Source: Lachnospiraceae bacterium
GTDB taxonomy: Bacteria; Bacillota; Clostridia; Lachnospirales; Lachnospiraceae
Direction: 5' to 3'
Assembly: GCA_017399445.1 (NCBI GenBank)
Contig: JAFQCM010000015.1
Span: 1 to 50,290, forward strand
Length of the DNA: 50,290 bases
Shown one piece after another: positions 9,214 to 18,031 of the stretch. Position numbers and translations under genes: made by a program. The first letter of the stretch is position 1; every line of letters begins with the position of its first letter. A model generated the notes under the pieces. That model was given only the letters and a program-made list of their open reading frames with translations. It searched no databases and was not told where the DNA came from.

Positions 9214-10926
9214 TTAGAACAGAAAATATCTTCTTGCCAATGATAATTCTTCAAAAGGCTCACAGCTTACCTCTTCTCCATCTACTTTTACAGTGTAAGT
9301 TTCAGGATCTACCTCTATACTGGCAATTCTGTCATTGTATTTCATATCTTTCTTTCCAATATTTCTGCAACTTTTTACCGGAAGTACCATACGTTCCAGA
9401 CCTAATTCTTCTTTAATGCCATGACTCCATGCATATTGAGATACAAAGGTAATGGAAGTAGTATTTACTGCTTTTCCTTTACCACCAAACATTTCCGTAT
9501 AAATTACCGGCTCCGGAGTAGGAATGGAAGCATTGGCATCTCCCATTTTGCTGGCACAAATAAAGCCATTTTTCAAAATCATTTCCGGTTTCACACCAAA
9601 CATGGCTGGTTTCCACAAAACTAAATCTGCAAATTTCCCAACCTCCACTGAACCTACATATTCTGAAATACCATGGGTAATGGCTGGATTGATGGTATAT
9701 TTTGAAATAAAACGCTTTACCCTGTAATTATCATTCCGTTCACTGTCTTCTGGTAATGAACCTCTTTGTTTCTTCATCTTGTCTGCAGTCTGCCAAGTAC
9801 GGATAATTACTTCTCCTACACGTCCCATTGCCTGAGAATCTGAACTCATCATTGAGAAAATTCCCATATCATGAAGTACATCTTCCGCAGCAATAGTTTC
9901 CGGACGTATTCTCGAGTCCGCAAAAGCAACATCTTCTTTATTGTTTTTATCTAAATGATGACATACCATTAACATATCTAAATGTTCATCTATGGTATTA
10001 CAGGTAAAAGGCATGGTAGGATTGGTAGAAGAGGGAAGCACATTAAGACAAGCTGCTGCCTTTATAATATCTGGTGCATGACCGCCTCCTGCACCTTCTG
10101 TATGATAGGTGTGAATGGTTCTTCCCTGAAATGCTTCCATGGTATCTTCCACAAATCCACCCTCATTTAAAGTATCTGTATGAATAGATACTTGTACATC
10201 ATATTTGTCCGCCAGAGAAAGACACGTATCAATTGCCTTTGGTGTAGAACCCCAGTCTTCATGCAATTTCAAGCCTGCTGCTCCTGCCTTTACCTGTTCT
10301 TCTAAAGTATCTACAGAAGAAGAATTCCCTTTTCCTAAATACCCGAAATTCATTGGTAAACCTTCCGAAGCCTCCAACATTTTATGAATATTGTACTTTC
10401 CCGGTGTACAGGTAGTAGCATTGGTTCCATCTGCAGGACCGGTACCACCACCAATCATCGTGGTCACACCACTATAAAGTGCTGTATTTACCTGAGTTGG
10501 AGAAATGAAATGAATGTGGGTGTCAATTCCACCGGCAGTCAAAATTAAACCTTCTCCTGCAATGGCTTCTGTGGAACTTCCAATTATCATATTCTCACTG
10601 ACACCGTCCATAATATGGGGATTTCCTGCTTTTCCAATACCAGCAATCTTTCCATCCTTAATACCAATATCTGCTTTATAAATTCCGGTGCTATCTACCA
10701 CAGTAGCACTGGTAATTACCAAGTCCAGACATTCTTCATCCAAATGAGTAGCTGACTGTCCCATACCATCACGAATGGATTTTCCACCACCGAATTTTGC
10801 TTCTTCTCCATAAACACAATAATCTTTTTCTATTTCTATTATTAATGAGGTATCACCAAGTCTTACCCTGTCTCCGGTAGTAGGACCATACATAGCTGCA
10901 TACTCTTTTCTTGAAATTTCTATCAT
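9214..10926 (-). CDS. ureC: Urease alpha subunit (catalytic)
   Basis: This is the full-length 570-residue catalytic subunit, hydrolysing urea to ammonia and carbamate at a di-nickel centre. All ligands are present: His137 and His139 (GGIDTHIHF), the carbamylated lysine Lys220 ([12 protein letters not shown]), His249 (SIHTDT), His275 (HTYHTE) and Asp363 ([11 protein letters not shown]). The flap residues Cys322-His323 (MVCHHLD) are also there. GGAGG precedes the ATG, and the gap to the fused ureAB gene is only 11 nt. Enzyme activity is therefore expected to be intact. Confidence 0.98.
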   Translation of the reverse strand: MIEISRKEYAAMYGPTTGDRVRLGDTSLIIEIEKDYCVYGEEAKFGGGKSIRDGMGQSATHLDEECLDLVITSATVVDSTGIYKADIGIKDGKIAGIGKAGNPHIMDGVSENMIIGSSTEAIAGEGLILTAGGIDTHIHFISPTQVNTALYSGVTTMIGGGTGPADGTNATTCTPGKYNIHKMLEASEGLPMNFGYLGKGNSSSVDTLEEQVKAGAAGLKLHEDWGSTPKAIDTCLSLADKYDVQVSIHTDTLNEGGFVEDTMEAFQGRTIHTYHTEGAGGGHAPDIIKAAACLNVLPSSTNPTMPFTCNTIDEHLDMLMVCHHLDKNNKEDVAFADSRIRPETIAAEDVLHDMGIFSMMSSDSQAMGRVGEVIIRTWQTADKMKKQRGSLPEDSERNDNYRVKRFISKYTINPAITHGISEYVGSVEVGKFADLVLWKPAMFGVKPEMILKNGFICASKMGDANASIPTPEPVIYTEMFGGKGKAVNTTSITFVSQYAWSHGIKEELGLERMVLPVKSCRNIGKKDMKYNDRIASIEVDPETYTVKVDGEEVSCEPFEELSLARRYFLF

Positions 10927-10937
10927 GGCTTCACCTC

Positions 10938-11618
10938 CTATATGCCCTGAAATCCTTTTTCTTTTGCCTTTTGAAATGCCTGCTGTTTCACTGGTTCTTC
11001 ATCCATCTTTCCGTTTACAAGCCCATTCAATCCATAGCCTTCCCTGCTGCCTCCAATCATAGTAAGTGTAACCTGCTTCGTTTCTCCCGGTTCAAATCGG
11101 ACAGCAGTACCTGCAGGAATGTCAAGACGCATACCATAGGCTTTTTTTCTGTCAAAGGATAATAATTTATTGACTTCAAAGAAATGAAAATGAGAACCTA
11201 CCTGCACCGGACGGTCTGCAGTATTGATTACTTCTAAGGTAACTGTTTCTTTTCCTTCATTTAAGCGTATAGTACCTTCCTCTGTAATAATTTCACCTGG
11301 AATCAGCTTGCCGCTGGAAGGAATCGGATCATGTACTGTTACCAATTTGGTTCCATCTGAAAAAGTAACTTCTAATTGAATTTCCGGTATCATTTCTGCT
11401 ACTCCATCCATTACATCTTCCAAAGTCAGCATCTGTTTTCCCATTTGCATTAATTGAGCAACGTTTTTTCCTTCTCTTGCCAGCTCTAACAGGTTCATGG
11501 AAATGTATGCAATTGCTTCCGGATAATTTAATTTTAAACCTTTTTCTAAACGCTCTTTTGCCACTACTCCTGCATAATGTAACATTAATTTTTCTGTTTC
11601 TCTGGGAGTTAAATGCAT
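10938..11618 (-). CDS. ureAB: Fused urease gamma-beta subunit
   Basis: A single 226-residue chain contains UreA (gamma, about residues 1-100; [15 protein letters not shown] and EAIAYIS) followed by UreB (beta, about 108-226; GELI-type [35 protein letters not shown]). In most bacteria these are two genes. The fused form is best known from Helicobacter, where the chain is about 238 residues; this one is slightly shorter at the C-terminus. I chose the ATG at 11618 (GGAGGATGAAATC upstream) over a longer frame from 11681. It overlaps the end of the preceding membrane-protein gene by 10 nt. The subunit packs around UreC and shapes the flap region. Confidence 0.95.
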   Translation of the reverse strand: MHLTPRETEKLMLHYAGVVAKERLEKGLKLNYPEAIAYISMNLLELAREGKNVAQLMQMGKQMLTLEDVMDGVAEMIPEIQLEVTFSDGTKLVTVHDPIPSSGKLIPGEIITEEGTIRLNEGKETVTLEVINTADRPVQVGSHFHFFEVNKLLSFDRKKAYGMRLDIPAGTAVRFEPGETKQVTLTMIGGSREGYGLNGLVNGKMDEEPVKQQAFQKAKEKGFQGI

Positions 11619-11899
11619 GATTTCATCCTCCTTACTACTGTCATTCCAAGCCAGATTATCATTCCTAATGCCACAGCACATAGTCCTAAAAATCCGTCAT
11701 TTACCATCTCTGTTATAGATGGAGTAAAATATTGGGCTCCAAGTTCTATGTATTCAAACACTGCATCCACAAACCACATAATCGATGCTCCCCAATATAT
11801 CAGGGCAAGATTCCCTATTTTCATTTCATTTTTTATATCTTTTTGCAGCCATACAACAGTGCTGATAATTGCTGCAAATATAGTAATCAACAAGGTCAT
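11609..11899 (-). CDS. Small three-helix membrane protein in the urease operon
   Basis: I do not recognise this 96-residue protein by name. Three hydrophobic helices are visible, at about residues 2-19, 30-53 and 72-90, with the acidic motif [12 protein letters not shown] at the end of helix 2 and an Arg-Arg C-terminus. AAGGAG precedes the ATG. It starts 4 nt after the previous membrane-protein gene and overlaps ureAB by 10 nt, so it is translated with the urease genes. Possible roles, all inferred, are a urea/ammonia or nickel permease component or a membrane anchor. It is too short and too different to be UreI (six helices). Confidence 0.75.
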   Translation of the reverse strand: MTLLITIFAAIISTVVWLQKDIKNEMKIGNLALIYWGASIMWFVDAVFEYIELGAQYFTPSITEMVNDGFLGLCAVALGMIIWLGMTVVRRMKSCI

Positions 11900-11903
11900 G
11901 CTA

Positions 11904-12311
11904 TTACTCCTTTCTTATTGGCTGCAAAGATAATTTCTTATGTTTTTCTAATACATTAGAAACTGTCACCATTCCTGTCCAGAACAAAGTAACACTGATT
12001 GCCATAGCAACACCTACTGTTGACGTTTCCTGCAACATTGCAGTCCATTCCGCTGAACTTTTTGCTGCTGTTAAAAACGGAAAGAAAGGTTCTATTTCTC
12101 CATGCCATACGTGTTCAAAGGCAAGAAGGGCCGAACCACCCCAAAGAAGATTAGAAAGCCATTTTATTTTTTTAGATAATGGTAATTTGTTTTCTGATGA
12201 TATTTCCACTTTTCCTTCCACAGAAAGTACTTTCTTTTCTTTGGATTCCACTACTTTTGTTACTACACTGGTAATTACTGCTTCTGCTGCAGGTACAATA
12301 AAACATGCCAT
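11904..12311 (-). CDS. Small membrane protein heading the urease operon
   Basis: This 135-residue protein of unknown function begins MACFIVPAAEAVIT. Hydrophobic stretches lie at about residues 3-20, 58-72 and 98-120, with a polar loop (22-55) and the motif AFEHVWHGEIEPFFPF in the middle, which carries two histidines and several acidic residues. The ATG at 12311 has TTAGGAGG upstream; a longer frame from 12413 would translate through the leader hairpin and is unlikely. It is the first gene of the urease operon, and the next small membrane protein starts 4 nt later. Being paired suggests that the two proteins form a complex. Confidence 0.75.
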   Translation of the reverse strand: MACFIVPAAEAVITSVVTKVVESKEKKVLSVEGKVEISSENKLPLSKKIKWLSNLLWGGSALLAFEHVWHGEIEPFFPFLTAAKSSAEWTAMLQETSTVGVAMAISVTLFWTGMVTVSNVLEKHKKLSLQPIRKE

Positions 12312-12332
12312 AATTTTTCCTCCTAACCAAAA

Positions 12333-12368
12333 ACAAGGACGTCGCAATATATGCGACGCCCTTGTCCT
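12333..12368 (-). promoter_or_regulatory. Leader hairpin (attenuator-like) before the urease operon
   Basis: On the minus strand, CAAGG-GCGTCGCA pairs with TGCGACG-TCCTTG around a short TATAT loop, followed by TTTTT. It lies only about 22 nt before the first operon start and downstream of the predicted promoter, so it would interrupt the mRNA leader. It could be a conditional terminator or a stabilising 5' hairpin. No known aptamer was recognised next to it. Confidence 0.55.
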
Positions 12369-12386
12369 TTTATATATTCTTATTAT

Positions 12387-12548
12387 GTAACAGCTCAGCC
12401 ACGCCATTCGCAAAGTCGCACTTAAGTGCTTTTCGCTGCTTGCAGCTATCTTTGCTCATATACAAGCGTTCCGCTCATAGCATGCAGTATAAATGCATTT
12501 TATGCGAGCATAATGCACTTATACTGCATGCTATGGCTGAACTGTTAC
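12387..12548. repeat. Hairpin repeat copy B (full-length, GTAAC ends)
   Basis: The 162-bp unit opens GTAACAGCTCAGCC and closes GGCTGAACTGTTAC, imperfect terminal inverted repeats. Inside are a module with small hairpins (CGCTGCTTGCAGC, GCACTTAAGTGC) and a 60-bp palindrome at 12476-12535. It is homologous end to end, in reverse orientation, with 39876-40031. It falls between the predicted promoter (12575-12603) and the first gene of the urease operon, so it would be transcribed in the leader. Confidence 0.8.
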
Positions 12549-12574
12549 TTTATTATATTCTTTTGTTGTTTTTT

Positions 12575-12603
12575 ATCATACATTAAAATCTGATAATTTG
12601 CAA
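12575..12603 (-). promoter_or_regulatory. Predicted promoter of the urease operon
   Basis: On the minus strand the -35 TTGCAA (12603-12598) and -10 TATGAT (12580-12575) are 17 bp apart, in AT-rich surroundings. This is the best sigma-A-type match between the isomerase gene and the operon. It predicts a leader of roughly 255 nt carrying repeat copy B and the attenuator-like hairpin. Confidence 0.55.
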
Positions 12604-12639
12604 CATAAAACCAAATTTTTTTCTAAACTTTAGATAAAC

Positions 12640-12836
12640 AGCAACGAATTTCAGTCCATTTAAAATACATCTGCGATGCATGGGGCTGAAATTTTGCCAG
12701 TATCACTTCTTGGCATAGGCTTGACAGCAAGTGTCAAGCCTATGAGTAGAACGTTTGTATATGAGCAAAGGTAGCTGCAAAGCAGCGAAAAAGCACGTAA
12801 GTGCGACTTTGCGAATGGCGTGGGCTGAATTGTTAC
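12640..12836. repeat. Composite repeat copy C
   Basis: The left part (about 12695-12755) holds GGCTTGACAGCAAGTGTCAAGCC at 12719-12740 and matches the copy at 37962-38036. The right part (12757-12836) matches the second module of copies B and the 39876 element, ending GGCTGAATTGTTAC. A further inverted repeat (AATTTCAG near 12646 and CTGAAATT near 12687) lies at the left. The right end overlaps the stop codon of the neighbouring isomerase gene. Confidence 0.7.
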
Positions 12837-13588
12837 TGTTCCTTTTCAAAAACAACAACTCCATACTTCTCTTTCAATTCATTTATTTTTTTCTCATATA
12901 TTTTTTGCTGTTGCTCTGCTTTCAACTGTGCTGTAAGATTTTCTTTCACTTCTTCAAAATCCATTAATTTTCTTGGTGTTTTATCTATGACTATGAGTAT
13001 ATGATATCCGTATTGGGTTTTTACTAATGAACTGATTTCATTTAATGGTAATTGGAAAGCAGCTTCCTCAAACTCCTTTACCATCATACCTCGCTTAAAA
13101 TATCCTAGTTCTCCGCCTCGTTCTTTGGATGGGCATATTGAGTATAATTCTGCTGCCTTTTCAAATTCCAATTCTCCATTTTTGATTTTCTGCAAAACTT
13201 CTTCTGCTTGTGTTTCTTCTTCTATTAAAATATGCTTTACATTAACTGTTTCTTCCTGCATAAATTTTTCCTGGTTATTTTCAAAATATTCTTTCACTTG
13301 TTCTTCTGTCACATTAATTTCATGGAATAACTCTTCCATAACCATTTGAGTTAATATCTGCTCTGAAATATCCTTAATTTTATTTATAAATGCCTCACTT
13401 TTATCTATATTATTCTCTGTGGCATATTTTCCTAAAATAGTAAATGCAACTTTCTGTTCCAATAAATGTTCCCGTCCCTGCATAGTTTCAAAATAAATTT
13501 TTTTCTCTGTTGGATATCTTTCCACAATTCTATTTAAATCATTATCTGTTATTTCCTTACCATCTACAACTGCTAACACTTTATTCAT
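12833..13588 (-). CDS. Parvulin-type peptidyl-prolyl isomerase, cytoplasmic
   Basis: This 251-residue protein has a SurA/PrsA-like helical N-domain (about 1-115) and a parvulin rotamase domain (about 118-210; VKHILIEEETQAEEVLQKI, CPSKERGGELGYF, QYGYHILIV). It catalyses cis-trans isomerisation of prolyl bonds. No signal peptide or lipobox is seen, unlike PrsA, so it is probably cytoplasmic. I chose the ATG at 13588, eight bases after GGAGG, over a TTG at 13594. The stop codon TAA is supplied by the end of repeat copy C. It sits alone between the urease and urt operons; a link to urease folding is possible but unsupported. Confidence 0.88.
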   Translation of the reverse strand: MNKVLAVVDGKEITDNDLNRIVERYPTEKKIYFETMQGREHLLEQKVAFTILGKYATENNIDKSEAFINKIKDISEQILTQMVMEELFHEINVTEEQVKEYFENNQEKFMQEETVNVKHILIEEETQAEEVLQKIKNGELEFEKAAELYSICPSKERGGELGYFKRGMMVKEFEEAAFQLPLNEISSLVKTQYGYHILIVIDKTPRKLMDFEEVKENLTAQLKAEQQQKIYEKKINELKEKYGVVVFEKEQ

Positions 13589-13613
13589 AACCAAAACCTC
13601 CGCTTCTTTTTTA

Positions 13614-13648
13614 CAGCAGCCGACAGTTACATCACTGTCGGCTGTTAT
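13614..13648 (-). terminator. Terminator of the urt-amiF operon
   Basis: On the minus strand, AACAGCCGACAGT and ACTGTCGGCTGCTG form a strong stem with a short loop, followed by TAAAAAAG. It lies 33 nt after the amiF stop and before the isomerase gene. Confidence 0.8.
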
Positions 13649-13680
13649 ATTTTAGAGATATAAGAATTTCTTGCTAACTC

Positions 13681-14727
13681 TTATCTTTTATAACTATGAA
13701 TGTTATGAGGATCCTCATATGGTTCTGTTCCAAATCTTCCACCTGTTGTAGGATATCCATAAATAGAACCATCTTTAATTTCCATTTCGTCTTCCCAAGG
13801 TAAATGATATTTTCCTTCTGCCAAATCATTTATGTAGGTAAGCATGGTATCTGGCTGACCACCTGGATAAGCCACATAACCTCTGTGTCCTAAATTATAT
13901 ATGTTATTTTCAAGTCCCCATTCTTTTCTTGCTGCATCTGCATTTTCCGGGAAAATTTCTGCTGTCACAATTTCATATGGATTTCTCTGTCCCTGTACTA
14001 ATACGGTTCCATCATAATTTGTAATCTGACCTTCACCAAAGTAATAAAATACTCCATCATATCCAGCTAAGTTAACCGCTACTGTATACATCAGGTTATG
14101 CCATGCATTGGAACGGTTTGTTAAAATCCACTGTTCATTTACCTGTGTACTATAACCAGAGATTCTAATATATACATTACATCCCTTATATGCAGCTTCT
14201 CTTGCAAGTTCCGGAATCATACCATCATGACAGATACAAACAGCTAACTTTGAACCACCAGGTCCTTCACATACCGGCATGCCTAAATCACCCGGATACC
14301 ATGGCTCAATAGGATTCCATGGGAAGAGTTTTCTATAGTGTAAACAAATTTCTCCCTGTGGATTAATAATAATCGCTGAGTTATATGGATTCTTGGTAGG
14401 GTCCGGATTTCTTTCCATAATTGAAAATACACCATAAACCCCTGCTTCCTTACAAGCCTGACCGAAAATTTCTGTTTCCTTTCCAGGAATGTCACATAAA
14501 AATTCATCTGTTAACCATTTTGTGGTATTGAGTCCCTGTGTACTATACTCTGGAAAAACAATCAGTTCACAGCCCGGATATCCTGCTTTGGTGGCATGTA
14601 AAGTTCTTACAATGTCTTCTATCTGCTTGTCAATGTCTGCTCTTGAATTGACAATTGGTACCGGAAACTGTACTGCTGCAACTAATAGTCCTTTACTTGG
14701 TTTGTTCATACTTCCTATGCTTCCCAT
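13681..14727 (-). CDS. amiF: Formamidase AmiF
   Basis: This 348-residue nitrilase-superfamily enzyme converts formamide to formate and ammonia. The catalytic triad sits where it is known in Helicobacter AmiF: Glu60 (FPEYSTQG), Lys133 (YRKLFPWNP) and Cys166 ([10 protein letters not shown]). The N-terminus MGSIGSM and long stretches follow the Helicobacter enzyme very closely from memory, which may reflect transfer or strong conservation. There is an extra C-terminal tail of about 14 residues ([15 protein letters not shown]). GGAGG precedes the ATG. It is the last gene of the urt operon, 51 nt after a PII gene, so ammonia release from formamide is co-expressed with urea uptake. Confidence 0.95.
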   Translation of the reverse strand: MGSIGSMNKPSKGLLVAAVQFPVPIVNSRADIDKQIEDIVRTLHATKAGYPGCELIVFPEYSTQGLNTTKWLTDEFLCDIPGKETEIFGQACKEAGVYGVFSIMERNPDPTKNPYNSAIIINPQGEICLHYRKLFPWNPIEPWYPGDLGMPVCEGPGGSKLAVCICHDGMIPELAREAAYKGCNVYIRISGYSTQVNEQWILTNRSNAWHNLMYTVAVNLAGYDGVFYYFGEGQITNYDGTVLVQGQRNPYEIVTAEIFPENADAARKEWGLENNIYNLGHRGYVAYPGGQPDTMLTYINDLAEGKYHLPWEDEMEIKDGSIYGYPTTGGRFGTEPYEDPHNIHSYKR

Positions 14728-14778
14728 ATTCTTTTCCTCCTTGAGATAAAAAATTGTTATCTATGTGAAGGCCGCCTG

Positions 14779-15108
14779 TCAGCAAACCTTTTCACCAGTT
14801 CTTATTCTATATGATGATGTGATTGGCAAAACAAAGATTTTTCCATCTCCCGGCATACCTGTATTATTCACATACATAATGGTATTCACTACCTTTTCCA
14901 CATCTTTATCTTCTACTGCAATAATAAACATTCTCTTAGGTACCATATTAGATTTGCTGATTATAATATCACCTTGAGTAATATTTACTGCAAGCTTTCC
15001 TTTACCCATTACTTTTCTTCCGGTAAACTCTGGATTTCCAATAGCCTCCAATGCTTTTTTTGTATCATCAATCTTGGACGGTCGAATTAAAGCAATGATT
15101 TCTTTCAT
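14779..15108 (-). CDS. PII family nitrogen regulator, NifI2-like
   Basis: This 109-residue PII trimer-type protein starts MKEIIALIRPSK, as NifI2 proteins do. The T-loop (about residues 35-55) lacks the uridylylated tyrosine motif of GlnB. The C-terminal GDGKIFVLPI ATP-binding signature and a terminal RTGEK are present. It is shorter than typical NifI2 (about 120). PII proteins sense 2-oxoglutarate and ATP/ADP and bind targets directly. It lies 25 nt after its NifI1-like partner, in the same order as nifI1-nifI2 in nif operons, but here between urtE and amiF. Regulation of the urea transporter or of formamidase is the natural inference. Confidence 0.9.
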   Translation of the reverse strand: MKEIIALIRPSKIDDTKKALEAIGNPEFTGRKVMGKGKLAVNITQGDIIISKSNMVPKRMFIIAVEDKDVEKVVNTIMYVNNTGMPGDGKIFVLPITSSYRIRTGEKVC

Positions 15109-15133
15109 ATTAATTCCTCCATTCCATTTCTAT

Positions 15134-15457
15134 TTAAAGACCAGATTGAGCAGAACTAATGGTGTATGCTTTTTCTACAGGCAATACGAAAATTCTACCA
15201 TCTCCTATAGTTCCTTCACCTGTTTTTGCTGCTTTCATTACAATCTCACATACCTGTTCTTCATCTTCATCTTCAATTACCATAAACAGCATAGTCTTTG
15301 GTAATTCATCATATTTTACAGAACCAATGGTGATTCCTTTCTGTTTTCCTCTACCATACACATCCATTTCTGTTACAGATACAAATCCTTCTTTTTCTAA
15401 TGCCTCTAATACATCCTTTGTTTTTTCCGGACGTATAATAGCTCTTACCATTTTCAT
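15134..15457 (-). CDS. PII family nitrogen regulator, NifI1-like
   Basis: This 107-residue PII protein carries NifI1 hallmarks: MKMVRAIIRPEK at the start, DVYGRGKQKGITIG in the T-loop region, YDELPKTMLFMVIEDED and the signature TIGDGRIFVLPVEKAYTI. A tyrosine lies near position 50 but not in the GlnB/GlnK YRGAEY context. It is 36 nt after urtE and 25 nt before the NifI2-like gene, with AGGAGG before its ATG. No nitrogenase gene is in the window, so a role in nitrogenase switch-off cannot be assumed. Direct control of the Urt transporter is plausible by analogy with cyanobacterial PII-UrtE binding. Confidence 0.92.
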   Translation of the reverse strand: MKMVRAIIRPEKTKDVLEALEKEGFVSVTEMDVYGRGKQKGITIGSVKYDELPKTMLFMVIEDEDEEQVCEIVMKAAKTGEGTIGDGRIFVLPVEKAYTISSAQSGL

Positions 15458-15493
15458 TTTCCAGACCTCCTCGCTTACTAATACTTCATCTCA

Positions 15494-16180
15494 TTACATA
15501 GACAATAACTGCTGCAATCTTTCTTTATCCAGTTCTTCTGTTTTTCCACTCATGGATATTCTTCCTTTTTCCATTACATAGCATTTATCTGAAATATCCA
15601 GAATAAATTCCAAATACTGTTCTACCATGAGAATTGCCATATCCTCTTTCAGTTTCATAATTGCTTTTCCGATATCCTGAATAATGGATGGCTGAATTCC
15701 TTCTGTTGGTTCATCCAAAATAAGAACCTTTGGTTTTGATACAATAGCTCTGGCAATTGCCAGCTGCTGCTGCTGTCCACCAGATAAATCTCCACCTCTA
15801 CGCTGTAGAAAATCTTTTAATATAGGAAATATTTCAAAAATGTAGTCTGGGATTTCCTTAACACTTTTATTTGCTTCCATTCCCAGCAGAATATTTTCCT
15901 TTACCGTTAATTGAGGAAATATGTCTCTTCCCTGAGGAACATATCCGATTCCTGCTTTTGCTCTTGCATAAACCGGAAGCTTAAAAATACTTTTTCCATC
16001 TAATTGAATGTCACCTGAAGGTGTATCAACTAACCCCATAATAGACCTTATGGTTGTGGTTTTTCCCACTCCGTTTCGACCTATCAGACAAGTAATCTCA
16101 CCTTTCTTTGCTTCAATATCAACTCCAAAAAGCACTTTACTTCCACTATAAGCCGCAGTAACTTTTTCCAAGGTTAACAT
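15494..16180 (-). CDS. urtE: Urea ABC transporter ATPase UrtE
   Basis: This 228-residue LivF-like ATPase is one of two nucleotide-binding subunits of the high-affinity urea importer. The Walker A is GRNGVGKTT (about residues 33-41), the signature LSGGQQQQLAIARA, and the Walker B VLILDEPTEG followed by IQPSIIQDI, the UrtE-type variant. I chose the ATG at 16180, with GAGGAGG ten bases upstream; a longer frame from 16213 overlaps urtD. It starts one base after the urtD stop, showing tight coupling. It is followed by the two PII genes. Confidence 0.95.
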   Translation of the reverse strand: MLTLEKVTAAYSGSKVLFGVDIEAKKGEITCLIGRNGVGKTTTIRSIMGLVDTPSGDIQLDGKSIFKLPVYARAKAGIGYVPQGRDIFPQLTVKENILLGMEANKSVKEIPDYIFEIFPILKDFLQRRGGDLSGGQQQQLAIARAIVSKPKVLILDEPTEGIQPSIIQDIGKAIMKLKEDMAILMVEQYLEFILDISDKCYVMEKGRISMSGKTEELDKERLQQLLSM

Positions 16181-16181
16181 A

Positions 16182-16940
16182 CTATTCACCTCCTCTGCCA
16201 AGATACACATCAATTACCTGCTGATTATTCTGTACCTCATCCATTGTGCCCTCACAAAGTATTTCACCATCATGTAATACCGTAACCCATGAAGCAACTT
16301 CTCTTACAAACTGCATATCATGTTCTACCACAATAACTGCACATTCTTTTTGAATAATTTTCAAAAGTTCTGCTGTTCTTTGAGTTTCACGTCGTCCCAT
16401 TCCGGCTACCGGTTCATCCAACAACATTAATCTTGGCTTAGATACACACAACATTCCAATTTCTAACCATTGTTTTTGTCCATGAGAAAGAACGGTTGGA
16501 TATTCGTTTCTTAATTCATATAAACCTATAAACTGAAGCTGTTCATCGATCCGTTCTCTGATTTCTGCCGGCAGCTTATTTCCAATAGATGCCATTAAAC
16601 CACGATTGGTAACTGCCGCCAATTCCATATTTTCATATATTGTAATCCCTGAAAAAACACTAGGTGCCTGAAACTTACGTCCTACCCCGATATTTACAAT
16701 CTTATTTTCCTTAATTTTAGGAAGATTATATTCCTGACCATCGTTGTAGTACACAATGTTTCCACTAGATAATTTATTTTTCCCACAGATTGCATCTAGC
16801 AATGTGGTTTTTCCTGCTCCATTTGGTCCAATCAGGAAACGGATTTCATTATCATATACTGTGGTAGATACATTTTTTACTGCTTTAAAATCGCCAAAGG
16901 TGATACTTGCATTTTTGATTTGTAATATAGGATTTGCCAT
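16182..16940 (-). CDS. urtD: Urea ABC transporter ATPase UrtD
   Basis: This 252-residue LivG-like ATPase has Walker A GPNGAGKTT (about residues 38-46), signature LSHGQKQWLEIGM (characteristic of UrtD), Walker B LMLLDEPVAGM and the switch histidine in VVEHDM. It pairs with UrtE to energise the UrtB/UrtC channel. GGAGGAG precedes the ATG, and only 3 nt separate it from the urtC stop. The length is normal. Confidence 0.95.
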   Translation of the reverse strand: MANPILQIKNASITFGDFKAVKNVSTTVYDNEIRFLIGPNGAGKTTLLDAICGKNKLSSGNIVYYNDGQEYNLPKIKENKIVNIGVGRKFQAPSVFSGITIYENMELAAVTNRGLMASIGNKLPAEIRERIDEQLQFIGLYELRNEYPTVLSHGQKQWLEIGMLCVSKPRLMLLDEPVAGMGRRETQRTAELLKIIQKECAVIVVEHDMQFVREVASWVTVLHDGEILCEGTMDEVQNNQQVIDVYLGRGGE

Positions 16941-16943
16941 ATG

Positions 16944-18011
16944 TTACTCCTCCTTTTTTAGTTTTCTTGCCTTAATTTTGGCAGGAATTTCTTTTATGGA
17001 AACTAGTCCGCCCGGTAAAAACAATACTACAAGAATGAAAACACCACCCATAAAGAATTGCCAGAAAGCCGGAAACTGTTCTGATATCAAACTCTTAAGG
17101 AAGTTTACTACCAAAGCACCAAGCACAGGACCAACTAAAGTTCCTTTCCCACCTACTGCTACCCAGATTACCATTTCAATAGATGGAGAGATATTAATAT
17201 CTGTTGGAGAAATAATTCCTACCTGAGGAACATATAATGCCCCGGCAATTCCTGCTAAAGCTGCTGATAAACAATATACAAATACTTTGTAAACAGCTGG
17301 AGAATATCCTGTAAATCTTGCTCTGTTTTCAGCATCTCTAACTGCAATTAAGACACGTCCTATACGACGTTTTACCAGAAATCTGCAGCCTACATAAGCA
17401 AGAATCAGTGCTGCTAAGGTACAATAGAACAGTATAATTTTTGTTTGGGTGGACTGAATCGGGCATCCAAAAATCGTGGAGAAATTTGTTAAACCATTAG
17501 AACCACCAAAGTACTCCTGACGTCCTATCATAAATGTAGCAAGGGCATATGCCAGTGCTTGAGAAAGAATAGAAAAATATACACCTCTAATTCGATTTAA
17601 GAATGTAAGGGAACCTATGATTGCTGCCACTGTTACCGGAACCAATACCACCGCCAGCAAGGTAAAGGCTGTACTTTCAAAAGGTTTCCAAAATCCTGGT
17701 AATTTTTCCATAGCACTCCATGCCATAAAGTCCGGAAGTGCTCCACCGGAAGCTTCCAGCTTAAGATGCATCGCCATACAGTAAGCACCTAATCCAAAAT
17801 AAACTCCATGTCCTAAACTTAATATGCCGGCATATCCCCAAATCATATCAATTCCAATTGCAATCAATGCAAAACACATATACTTTCCAAACATGTTCAT
17901 ACGAAAACTTGACATAAAAAATGGAGCGGCTGTAAGAAATATAAATATGATTGTAACTAATATTGTATTGCCTTGTATTCTAAATTTTCCTGCTTTTGTT
18001 TCATTTAACAT
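16944..18011 (-). CDS. urtC: Urea ABC transporter permease UrtC
   Basis: This 355-residue LivM-type permease has about nine or ten membrane helices. Landmarks are DMIWGYAGILSLGHGVYFGLGAY near residue 60, RVLIAVRDAENRARFTGY (the cytoplasmic coupling loop, about 220-240) and GGKGTLVGPVLGA near 290. It forms the translocation path with UrtB. I chose the ATG at 18011, eleven bases after GGAGG, since an ATG at 18029 would place that ribosome site inside the gene. It follows urtB by about 20 nt. Confidence 0.94.
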   Translation of the reverse strand: MLNETKAGKFRIQGNTILVTIIFIFLTAAPFFMSSFRMNMFGKYMCFALIAIGIDMIWGYAGILSLGHGVYFGLGAYCMAMHLKLEASGGALPDFMAWSAMEKLPGFWKPFESTAFTLLAVVLVPVTVAAIIGSLTFLNRIRGVYFSILSQALAYALATFMIGRQEYFGGSNGLTNFSTIFGCPIQSTQTKIILFYCTLAALILAYVGCRFLVKRRIGRVLIAVRDAENRARFTGYSPAVYKVFVYCLSAALAGIAGALYVPQVGIISPTDINISPSIEMVIWVAVGGKGTLVGPVLGALVVNFLKSLISEQFPAFWQFFMGGVFILVVLFLPGGLVSIKEIPAKIKARKLKKEE

Positions 18012-18031
18012 ACCTGATTTCACCTCCATTT

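Noticed and set aside
11609..12311. UreI-type proton-gated urea channel
   Set aside because: UreI is a single protein of about 195 residues with six helices; these two proteins are shorter and show no shared motif.
15134..15457. Ordinary GlnK partner of an ammonium transporter
   Set aside because: There is no amtB nearby, and the sequence and gene order follow NifI1/NifI2 rather than GlnK.
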